Positions 8,710 to 15,333 of a stretch of DNA of 46,876 nucleotides are shown piece by piece. The DNA comes from an uncultured euryarchaeote (lineage in GTDB: Archaea > Thermoplasmatota > Thermoplasmata > UBA10834): NCBI GenBank assembly GCA_937872085.1, contig CALMQK010000294.1:1-46876 (forward strand), given 5' to 3'. The notes beneath the pieces are model-generated. The model did no database searches, was not told the DNA's origin, and saw nothing but the letters and a program-made list of their open reading frames with translations. Numbering within the stretch: position 1 is the first letter of the stretch; every line of letters begins with the position of its first letter. The position numbers and the translations under genes are program-made.

Positions 8710-9535
8710 ACAGCGCGGCAGCCATGTCTCGATAGATCAAGGCGGCCACAGCGAGCCAGTAGAGCAAGTACCCGGCAATCTCCGAGAGGGAAGGACTCCC
8801 GTCATATCCGAACAGGGCGGTGAGGACCTTCCCGAGGTCTCCTTGGTCGCTGACAATCCAGTTGGAGTTCCAAACATGGTCCACGAGCGGAGCGACATAG
8901 CCCGCCTCTTGGAACTCGAATATCCCTCGGGATACCAGGCCAGCAGCGAACATGATCAGAAGGATGCCCGTGACATTGAAGAAAGTCCTCATGTTCAGCC
9001 TGGCTGAATACTTGATTATTGCGATAGCCAGGACGAACGCGACCATGAGCCCGATGACCCCGCCGAGGATCACTTGTGCTCCAGTTGTGGTGAACGAGGT
9101 AGAGCCGAGAAAGAGCACGGTTTCCACCCCCTCACGGAAGATGCTCATGAACGCGAGCGAGGCCATCCCGAAGGTTCTCGTCTTGGTCAGCGCCTGTTCG
9201 ACTTTCTGCTTGAGCCCTTCCGAGTAGGCCTTGCTGTTCTCGTTCATCCAAATGATCATGGTCGTGAGGATCGCCATCGAGACGAACATTGTGGTCCCTT
9301 CGAAGACCATCTCCAGCTTCCCTTCGAACTCGACGGCCAAAACGGCAAACAGCGCGGCAACTGCAATGCTAGCCACGATCCCCAGGCCGATGCCGAGATA
9401 GAATGGTTTCTCGAGCGACTTCGCATCCACCTTCTTCAGGTAGCCAAGGATGATGCCGACAATGAGAGCGGCCTCTATGCCCTCTCTGAGCGTGATCAAG
9501 AAACTCGCGAACACCTCTTTTGCCCCCTTCTTCAT
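8675..9535 (-). CDS. FTR1-family high-affinity iron permease
   Basis: A 286-aa membrane protein of the OFeT/FTR1 (EfeU) family, which moves ferric iron across the membrane after oxidation of Fe(II). Both hallmark REXXE iron motifs are present: REGIE at residues 17-21 in the first helix and REGVE near residue 135 in the fourth. About seven membrane helices, as expected. ATG at 9535 has no Shine-Dalgarno match, consistent with a short leader from the TATA-like box at 9574-9581. A perfect 16-bp palindrome covers the predicted transcription start. The upstream same-strand cupredoxin may be its redox partner. Confidence 0.9.
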   Translation of the reverse strand: MKKGAKEVFASFLITLREGIEAALIVGIILGYLKKVDAKSLEKPFYLGIGLGIVASIAVAALFAVLAVEFEGKLEMVFEGTTMFVSMAILTTMIIWMNENSKAYSEGLKQKVEQALTKTRTFGMASLAFMSIFREGVETVLFLGSTSFTTTGAQVILGGVIGLMVAFVLAIAIIKYSARLNMRTFFNVTGILLIMFAAGLVSRGIFEFQEAGYVAPLVDHVWNSNWIVSDQGDLGKVLTALFGYDGSPSLSEIAGYLLYWLAVAALIYRDMAAALFKRIARAVYRV

Positions 9536-9546
9536 CGATTTATAGA

Positions 9547-9562
9547 TTTAGGTATACCTAAA
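9547..9562 (-). promoter_or_regulatory. 16-bp palindromic operator, DtxR/MntR-like
   Basis: TTTAGGTATACCTAAA is a perfect palindrome centred at 9554.5, close to the transcription start expected from the TATA-like box at 9574-9581 and 12 bp before the FTR1 start codon. Half-sites of the form TTAGGT are typical of metal-dependent DtxR/IdeR/MntR-family repressors, which also occur in Thermoplasmata. A regulator bound here would block initiation when iron (or manganese) is high. The protein itself is not in the window. Confidence 0.75.
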
Positions 9563-9573
9563 CCTTTGTGCCT

Positions 9574-9581
9574 GATAAATA
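9574..9581 (-). promoter_or_regulatory. TATA-like box for FTR1
   Basis: Minus-strand TATTTATC is placed about 26 bp before the centre of the palindrome, so the operator would sit on the transcription start. The predicted leader is about 16 nt. Confidence 0.5.
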
Positions 9582-9631
9582 GCAGTCACAGCAGATGGCG
9601 GAGAAGGAAAGAGGTTCGATCGGACCAGAAT

Positions 9632-10105
9632 CTACAGCTTCCTGCGGACCATCATCAATCCGAGCGCAATCACGAGCATTCCTACGACAACGACGAAGGA
9701 ACTCGAGAACTCAGGCACTGCGGTCGACACGATTATCGCACCCCACATGCTGTTATGAAGCCCGAAGTGGAACGAGCAGATGTATGTGTAGTTCCCAGGT
9801 GTCATAGGCATGACAGTCGCAGCGGAGTCCAGGCCAGAAGTCACTGTGACCTCGAGCCAGGCGGTAGTGTTGGATGTGGCTGTGTGAGGAGCTATTCCGG
9901 AATTGTGCCATGTGACAGTGTCTCCTGGAGCTACTGTCGTGAACTGTGGAAGGAAGTAGTACTCATGCATTTCGACGACATGGTTCGTCACGGCCCTGGC
10001 CGGCATCAAGGGAGCTAGCACGGCGATGCCGATTACGATTGCCAGGATGATCAGTACCACCGCTGACACCAACTCTCTTCGCGCACGCTCTGAGTACTTT
10101 TTCAT
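9632..10105 (-). CDS. membrane-anchored cupredoxin with PEF-CTERM-like tail
   Basis: A 157-aa blue-copper protein on the outer face of the membrane. N-terminal helix at about residues 13-36, then a plastocyanin-type fold: PGDTVTWHN, copper ligand His in IAPHTATS, and Cys-His-Met in YICSFHFGLHNSMWG. The C-terminus is VPEF followed by a hydrophobic stretch and VRRKL, the layout of PEF-CTERM signals cut by archaeosortase. ATG at 10105 has GGGAGGA with ideal spacing, so longer starts are rejected. It lies directly upstream of the FTR1 permease on the same strand with a 96-bp spacer carrying FTR1's own promoter; a role in Fe(II) oxidation or electron transfer is inference. Confidence 0.85.
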   Translation of the reverse strand: MKKYSERARRELVSAVVLIILAIVIGIAVLAPLMPARAVTNHVVEMHEYYFLPQFTTVAPGDTVTWHNSGIAPHTATSNTTAWLEVTVTSGLDSAATVMPMTPGNYTYICSFHFGLHNSMWGAIIVSTAVPEFSSSFVVVVGMLVIALGLMMVRRKL

Positions 10106-10253
10106 TAGAGTCCTCCCAAGGACGGTCATCTGGACTTGTGGCAAGATTCGTGGCTTTGGTCATAACCCTGCCCCCGCACAGGTGCTGGTCGGACACGGAT
10201 AGGTTCATCCTGAGGCCTGTCATACACCCCTTGCCGCGTGGGGGCCTGAACGG

Positions 10254-11174
10254 TTGAAGATATCCAAGAAGACCGCGTATGGAATGATGGCATTCGCCGC
10301 GATCATGTGGGCCACCTCGGGCACTCTGACCATACTCGCCATCAACGAGGGGGCGGATGCCCTCCAGGTCACAGTGCTAACCTACCTGTTCTCGTCGGCC
10401 ATATTGCTGCCCGCGTTGGTCATCCTCGACCCGAAATCGCTGAGGGTTGAGAGGAAGGATTTCCTGCCACTGCTCGCATTCAGCATGGTGACGGGGACCT
10501 TCTTTTCGCTAGCCTGGTTCATCTGCGTCGAGCTCACCGGCGTTGCCACGGCGGTCACGCTTCTCTACGCCTACCCGAGCATAGTCACGATCGCCTCCAT
10601 ATTCCTCCTCGGGGAGAGACTGACTATGCAGAAGGCCTTGGCCTTGCCGCTCACGTTCGTCGGGGCAGTCCTTGTGGCCACTGCCGGCTTCAAGGAGGGA
10701 CTCTCTTTCAACCTGCTCGGAGTCGCATTGGGCATCTACACGGCCATCGCGGCGTCGGCGTACTACCTGTGGGGCAAGAAGTTCCTGGACCGGTACTCCG
10801 CCAACACGATCATACTCTACATGACCGTGCTCTCCGTCCCAGGTCTCCTGGCGATAGCCCTTCCATTTGCCCCGTTCAGCCGCCCAATAACAGGGGAGGC
10901 CTGGCTCTGGATATCCCTCCTTGCGCTCGTCCCGAGCACGATAGGCTTCGTCGTCTCAATGTTCGCGCTGAGGTACGTCGAGGCGAGCAAGGCGAGCATA
11001 GTCGCCAGCATCGAGCCGGTCGCGGCCGTCGTCATCGCATTCCTGGTCCTATCAGAGACGATCAACGAATGGCAGGGCATCGGCGTTGCGCTGGTGTTCG
11101 TCGGAGTGCTGCTCCTGCGCTTGAGGGCTCCGGGACCGCAAGACAGGCCGGAAGAGGTCGTGTTCGACCGCTGA
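10254..11174 (+). CDS. EamA/DMT-family transporter
   Basis: A 306-aa protein with ten predicted membrane helices made of two EamA repeats. The first begins AAIMWATSGTLT, the second AIAASAYYLWGKKFLD. Each ends with the characteristic 'a..e...a' helix (TLLYAYPSIVTIAS...LGERLT; VEASKASIVASIEPVAAVVIA...LSETI). Members export amino acids, metabolites or drugs; the substrate is not predictable here. Start is a TTG at 10254 with GTGGGGG about 9 nt upstream; there is no ATG near. Confidence 0.85.
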   Translation: MKISKKTAYGMMAFAAIMWATSGTLTILAINEGADALQVTVLTYLFSSAILLPALVILDPKSLRVERKDFLPLLAFSMVTGTFFSLAWFICVELTGVATAVTLLYAYPSIVTIASIFLLGERLTMQKALALPLTFVGAVLVATAGFKEGLSFNLLGVALGIYTAIAASAYYLWGKKFLDRYSANTIILYMTVLSVPGLLAIALPFAPFSRPITGEAWLWISLLALVPSTIGFVVSMFALRYVEASKASIVASIEPVAAVVIAFLVLSETINEWQGIGVALVFVGVLLLRLRAPGPQDRPEEVVFDR

Positions 11175-11184
11175 AGTCGAGCAC

Positions 11185-11979
11185 ATGAGTAAAGAGCTTA
11201 TATCGACTGGGCCAATCCCTCGATGCATGATAGTCGCCCGTACACCCAGCGGGATCCCTGGCCTGGACGCTTTGATCCAGGGCGGGATCCCAACCAACTC
11301 CACGATAGCCCTCCGGGCAGAACCATGCAACGCCACGGAGTATTTTCAGCAACAGTTCATCGCTGAGGGACTCAAGCAGGGTCATCCGGCGATATACTGC
11401 TGCCTTTCCAGGCCAGCGGCGACTGTGATCAACGGCCTCAAGCACCAGGGGTTCGACGTCCTGGAGCAGATCGCGAACGATCAGCTCGTGCTGCTGGATT
11501 GCTACTCGATGCATACAAGGACCTCGACGATGGGCGTGGATCAGGCGGTCCAGAAGAAGATCATCTCCGTGACGGACGTGGATGATGAGGGCAAGCTTCA
11601 GGACGGCCTGGCGACCGCCGTCGAGAGATTGAGCAACCTCAAGAGCCTGAGGACGGTCTGCGAGAACGTCGCTGGGACCCTGACCTCCAGGAGCGCGATC
11701 GAGGTGATGCGATGGGGAAGGAGGGCTTTCGCGGACCTGCGAGCGTTCGAGACGCTGAACCTCCACACGTTCCCATCAGGAGTGCGGGAAGACCTGTTCA
11801 ACGTGATGGCCCATGATTTCGATGCCGTGCTCGAGATCAAGGCGGACCAATCGTCCGAAAGGATCCGCTACTTCCTGAACATTTTGAAGATGCGCATGAC
11901 CGCGATCCCGCACAAGGTGTTCGAGCTGGATACGGATTCCAGACTCCTGTCTATAAGAACGGTCCAGAAGATCACTTGA
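11185..11979 (+). CDS. KaiC/RadA-like protein with degenerate Walker A
   Basis: A 264-aa RecA-superfamily protein of the KaiC-like group. The opening IVARTPSGIPGLDALIQGGIP is the KaiC signature, but the P-loop that should follow (GxxGxGKT) reads AEPCNATEYF, with no lysine. QQFIAEGLKQGHPAIYCCLS keeps the next KaiC segment, and DQLVLLDCYS keeps a possible Walker B Asp. So ATP binding in the canonical mode is unlikely, and a scaffolding or sensory role is more likely. Archaea carry many KaiC-like ATPases next to signalling genes, yet here the neighbours are transporters and small unknowns. ATG at 11185 follows the EamA stop by 10 nt. Confidence 0.75.
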   Translation: MSKELISTGPIPRCMIVARTPSGIPGLDALIQGGIPTNSTIALRAEPCNATEYFQQQFIAEGLKQGHPAIYCCLSRPAATVINGLKHQGFDVLEQIANDQLVLLDCYSMHTRTSTMGVDQAVQKKIISVTDVDDEGKLQDGLATAVERLSNLKSLRTVCENVAGTLTSRSAIEVMRWGRRAFADLRAFETLNLHTFPSGVREDLFNVMAHDFDAVLEIKADQSSERIRYFLNILKMRMTAIPHKVFELDTDSRLLSIRTVQKIT

Positions 11980-11982
11980 TGC

Positions 11983-12342
11983 TCAGTCGCTCACCCAGTG
12001 GGAGACGAGATCGTCGCACTCGTGAGTCGGGATCGGGACGAGGTCCTCATCGACGCACCGGTCTATGTTGATCGTGTAGCTCATCTGGCCTCGGCCCTTG
12101 TCCACCTTGATCACCATTTCGTTATTGACGCGCTTGTATCTCAGCTTCAGCGGGCGCCCGCCTCTCATCTCGTACTCGGCCTCGTAGTGGCCGTCGACGC
12201 CATCGGACCTCTGAGAATCCAGCAGGAACTTCAGCGTGATTGGCTTCGCGCCGTGCTTCCTGACGAGTGACTCGTGGAACGCCACCACAAGTATGAGCTC
12301 CTTGTCTATCGGCAGGCCGGCTACCGGAGCTTTGACTTCCAT
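11983..12342 (-). CDS. conserved-looking hypothetical protein, 119 aa
   Basis: I do not recognise a family. The ATG at 12342 has GAGGG 7 nt upstream and yields a 119-aa charged, soluble, beta-rich protein with no signal peptide, membrane segment or cysteine pair. Internal composition (many Lys/Glu/Asp, alternating strand pattern LKLRYKRVNNEMVIKVDKG) looks like a real small domain. It lies 62 bp downstream of the VTT/DedA-like gene on the same strand, so probably one transcript, and its stop is 3 bp from the convergent KaiC-like gene. Confidence 0.6.
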   Translation of the reverse strand: MEVKAPVAGLPIDKELILVVAFHESLVRKHGAKPITLKFLLDSQRSDGVDGHYEAEYEMRGGRPLKLRYKRVNNEMVIKVDKGRGQMSYTINIDRCVDEDLVPIPTHECDDLVSHWVSD

Positions 12343-12404
12343 CTTCGAACCCTCGATGTCGATATCAAGGAGGTCAACTGTTTTAAAGCTTTCCGGGCTG
12401 GCTC

Positions 12405-12920
12405 TCAGAAAAGTGTCAGACCAAAGTGGCGGAGCGCGATGAGGATGATCGACGCGCGAGTTGTCCCGGCCAGGACGTTCACGAGCGCGAACCAGCGCAG
12501 TCTCAGGAGCTTCCCCTCCTTGTTCAGCAAAGAGAAGATGTAGAGCGTGACCGTGTCCAGCATGAAGGGAATGACGAGAATGGCGAAGAGCGCGAAGTAC
12601 CCGTACCTCCGCACGAACGACTCGCTCTTGTCCAGGAGCCACTTGAACCAGCCCCACTTGCCGAACTGGAGGACGGCCTTCTCCACTTTGGCGCCGATGA
12701 AGAACACGGCAATCGCGCCGACCCCCTTCCCCAGGCCCACAGCCAACGCAGGTATGATGAACGGCATCTCCTCTGGTACCGCTACGAGGGCGGACTCCAC
12801 CGGGATCGGGAGGATGATGGCCGCGCCCATGGAGAACACGAATAGCGTCAGGAGGTAGGTCGCCGGATCTCCCGAGTGAGCGGTCAGGAAATCTGTCAGC
12901 TGGTCCCAGATGGAAGCCAT
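12405..12920 (-). CDS. VTT/DedA (YqaA-like) membrane protein
   Basis: A 171-aa protein with about four membrane segments. The segment ILPIPVESALVAVP followed by GLGKGVGAIAVFFIGAKVEK resembles the VTT (SNARE-associated, DedA/YqaA) core, where a re-entrant loop with 'P.P.E' and 'G...G....Y..G...G' is conserved. Such proteins act in lipid scrambling or ion-dependent transport. The match is partial, so a related small transporter family is possible. ATG at 12920 starts MASIWDQLTDFL. The 119-aa gene follows. Confidence 0.6.
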   Translation of the reverse strand: MASIWDQLTDFLTAHSGDPATYLLTLFVFSMGAAIILPIPVESALVAVPEEMPFIIPALAVGLGKGVGAIAVFFIGAKVEKAVLQFGKWGWFKWLLDKSESFVRRYGYFALFAILVIPFMLDTVTLYIFSLLNKEGKLLRLRWFALVNVLAGTTRASIILIALRHFGLTLF

Positions 12921-13083
12921 ATTATCAAACGTCAGGGTCTTTTGTTACATCTAGATTGCTGTCGGATGCTTCTGTAACATCATCGGGCGCTGCTGTGGGA
13001 TGGCGTCACGCGCGCGTACGAGGACAGCGTTGAAAATGGGGGGAGCCAGAAAATTAGAAGACGATTCAAATAAATACCAAAGG

Positions 13084-13091
13084 CTTATATT
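13084..13091 (+). promoter_or_regulatory. TATA-like box for the 205-aa gene
   Basis: CTTATATT lies 35-42 bp upstream of the ATG at 13126, in an AT-rich patch (13060-13095) that stands out against the GC-rich background. Expected transcription start is near 13112. Confidence 0.5.
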
Positions 13092-13125
13092 CGTGTAATC
13101 TCATCCCCTCTCACTGGGATGTACT

Positions 13126-13743
13126 ATGCCTAAGGCCGAAGGGAAGGACGATTCCGATTGGTTCACCCAGCTCGACGAGGAGCTGGAGAAGAAGACCGTG
13201 CAGATCACAGACAATCTAGCCGAGCAGAGTACGCAGAAGGATGTGATCAACAGGTCGCTTGTCGAGGACCTCTTCAGGATCTGGATCAGGTTCAACAAGA
13301 TCAACGTGCATTTCTCCATGGTCCCAGACCCACAGGCAGCAACGTTCCCAGCACAGTTCGTCGTCTTCCCCGAGCAATGGAGCTTCAAACCCGATTTCCC
13401 GTTCGGGGACCTGGACAATACCGCGCTCACGGACAGGACCCAGGGCAGGGTCGGAGACTCCCTCAAGGCCTGGTACTATAGCGTCGAGAGCCTGATGCAC
13501 TTCAGGATGGTATTCGAGTTCTGCGAGGGCGAGCACTACTACAAGTACGCAGGATGGAAGAGGATCTTCACCCAGTACGTGCTGCTAGACCTACCGGTGA
13601 CCAAGTTCGAGGAGAAGAAGTACCACGAGGTCCTCGGCGACGTGATCAAGGTCTGGTACGAATCGCACCTGAGGCGAGACCGCGAGATAGTCCTGAAGCA
13701 CATCAGGGAGAAATACGAGAAGGGCGAGACCTTCACGCAGTGA
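13126..13743 (+). CDS. hypothetical soluble protein, 205 aa
   Basis: No family recognised. Acidic N-terminus with a predicted helix (DWFTQLDEELEKKTVQITDNL), a central strand-rich part (INVHFSMVPDPQAATFPAQFVVFP) and a helical C-terminus rich in aromatic and charged residues (KYAGWKRIFTQYVLL, YHEVLGDVIKVWYESHLRRDREIVLKHIR). No signal peptide, membrane helix or metal cluster. Strong promoter, clean start and codon use like its neighbours make it a real gene. It ends 34 bp from the convergent DUF3786 gene, so it marks the left border of the Wood-Ljungdahl block but may be unrelated to it. Confidence 0.75.
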   Translation: MPKAEGKDDSDWFTQLDEELEKKTVQITDNLAEQSTQKDVINRSLVEDLFRIWIRFNKINVHFSMVPDPQAATFPAQFVVFPEQWSFKPDFPFGDLDNTALTDRTQGRVGDSLKAWYYSVESLMHFRMVFEFCEGEHYYKYAGWKRIFTQYVLLDLPVTKFEEKKYHEVLGDVIKVWYESHLRRDREIVLKHIREKYEKGETFTQ

Positions 13744-13777
13744 GTGGCCAGTGGTTTTTTCGAGATGATCCCTCAGC

Positions 13778-14416
13778 TCAAGTCCTCTCGAGCTTGGTCA
13801 GCCACCGGCAGAGCGTGGCTCCCACGACAGATATGTCCTCGGTCGGGAGGATCTTGCCGGCGTTCGCATCGAAGAGGACATTCGCGGAAGTGGGGACCTC
13901 CTCGTCCCCCAGCCATATGACGACGACGACCGGCATCTTGGGGAAGAAATAGGTCTTGAAGCTCACATCCCCCATGTGCATGGGCTCTGCCCGGATCGCG
14001 TCACCGATCTGTCTCAGCACTTCGATCTTCTGACCGAAAGCGCGCGCCAGGAAATCGATGGTCCTTGTCCTGAATGCGCTGTAGTACTGCGCTCCCCCCA
14101 CGAACTCCCGGAAGGTCACGAGCTTGTTCGCGAGCTGCGCATTGCCGGAGCCCTCGAGATAGTGCTGAATCAGTATCCGAAGGTCGCCTCTCACCGGACC
14201 TTGGTCGCTGCGCACATAGGAGATCGTTCTCTCCTCGAGGTCGATGACGCAGTCCTTGTCAAGGACCCTTAGCACGATCTGCTTGGACCCCGGCCTGAGG
14301 CTTCCTCCGGAGTCTGCAGCCAGTCCGGCAAGATCTTTCTTCAATAACCCGGCCCAAGCCACGTCGGCTGCATCTTTGTGAGGATCTCTACCTTCAGGCA
14401 TCGAAGCCACCTTCAC
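13778..14416 (-). CDS. DUF3786 family protein coupled to acsE
   Basis: A 212-aa soluble protein matching the DUF3786 pattern. It has a redox-neutral alpha/beta body with the strongly kept tail segment VLFDANAGKILPTEDISVVG and the stretch KMPVVVVIWLGDEEVPTSANVLFD. The family has no settled function but recurs beside corrinoid and methyl-pterin genes in anaerobes. Its GTG start overlaps the acsE stop by 4 bp (GTGA), so the two are translated together. That coupling suggests a helper of the methyltransferase or its corrinoid partner. Confidence 0.8.
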   Translation of the reverse strand: MKVASMPEGRDPHKDAADVAWAGLLKKDLAGLAADSGGSLRPGSKQIVLRVLDKDCVIDLEERTISYVRSDQGPVRGDLRILIQHYLEGSGNAQLANKLVTFREFVGGAQYYSAFRTRTIDFLARAFGQKIEVLRQIGDAIRAEPMHMGDVSFKTYFFPKMPVVVVIWLGDEEVPTSANVLFDANAGKILPTEDISVVGATLCRWLTKLERT

Positions 14417-15195
14417 GCCCTCAGGAATGAGTGAGCATATAGTTTCTGGTTGAGGAGGACGTCGGAGGCTTTCGCGATTTGCATCAAACCCTCGTCGTTC
14501 GGATCCACGATCGCAGCATCGACCCCTCTCCCGCGCAGCATCGCAAGGTAGGTCCTGTTCAGCAGGCTCTTCTCCTCAGCTCCGCTCGACACGTTGCTCA
14601 GGCCTACGAGCGTCTTCGGCGGCGGCGAGCTAAGCGCCCGGAGAGCGGTGATTGTCTCTAGCAAGACAGGGCATTGGTCCTGAGCAGCTGTGATGGGGAG
14701 CACGACGCCATCCAGGTAGATCTTCTCCTGGCTGATCCCCTGGTCCATGGCGGTGGTCAGGAGCATCATGGCCAACTCCGTCCTTCCCTCCACGGTATTT
14801 GGGATGCCCTTCTCGTTGATTGTCAGGCACACGATCTCGGCATTGTGCTCCTTGGCGAGCGGTAGGAATTTCTCCATCCGCTTCTGCTCGGCGGTCGTTG
14901 AATTGATGAGCGCCTCGTGCCTGCACTCCTTCAGCCCCGCCTGCTGTGCCTTGAAGCTGGGAGAGTCCAGCGACAACCGAGCGTCGACGCCATCCTGGAT
15001 CGTCCTCACCAGCCAGACCATGTCACCGGCCGGATCATCCCTGCCGGGCCCCGTGTTCACGTCGAGGAGGTCGGCGCCCGCGTCCAATTGCATCCTAGCG
15101 AGTTCCTGTATGAATTTCTCATTTCTCCCGTCGATGGCCTGCGCCACCTGCGGAAACTGGCCGTTGATCCTCTCTCCTATGACTATCGTTCGCAA
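14413..15195 (-). CDS. acsE: methyltetrahydrofolate:corrinoid/iron-sulfur protein methyltransferase
   Basis: Moves the methyl group from 5-methyl-tetrahydrofolate to the cobalt of the corrinoid/iron-sulfur protein, joining the methyl and carbonyl branches of the Wood-Ljungdahl pathway. 260 aa, the length of bacterial AcsE. TIM-barrel pterin-binding features: VIGERINGQF at the N-terminus, DAGADLLDVNTGPG (methyl-pterin Asp/Asn), LSLDSPSFKAQQAGLK, ALINSTTAEQ, TLVGLSNVSSG and LLNRTYLAML. The TTG start is followed directly by the conserved N-terminus; AGGGGG overlaps it closely and a TATA-like AATATTTGATT lies about 30-40 bp upstream. Divergent from the RACo gene. A methyl-tetrahydromethanopterin substrate cannot be excluded from sequence. 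Confidence 0.88.
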   Translation of the reverse strand: MRTIVIGERINGQFPQVAQAIDGRNEKFIQELARMQLDAGADLLDVNTGPGRDDPAGDMVWLVRTIQDGVDARLSLDSPSFKAQQAGLKECRHEALINSTTAEQKRMEKFLPLAKEHNAEIVCLTINEKGIPNTVEGRTELAMMLLTTAMDQGISQEKIYLDGVVLPITAAQDQCPVLLETITALRALSSPPPKTLVGLSNVSSGAEEKSLLNRTYLAMLRGRGVDAAIVDPNDEGLMQIAKASDVLLNQKLYAHSFLRA

Positions 15196-15333
15196 TCCCC
15201 CTAAGGTGGTAAGGTACTCCCTTTCGAGTAATCAAATATTCCGCTGATTCCACTAGCCGAACGCCAAAACGACCATCCATGACAACACAACTGTTAAACA
15301 TTGACACGTTGTACTCTTCCGGGTTGGTGCCAG

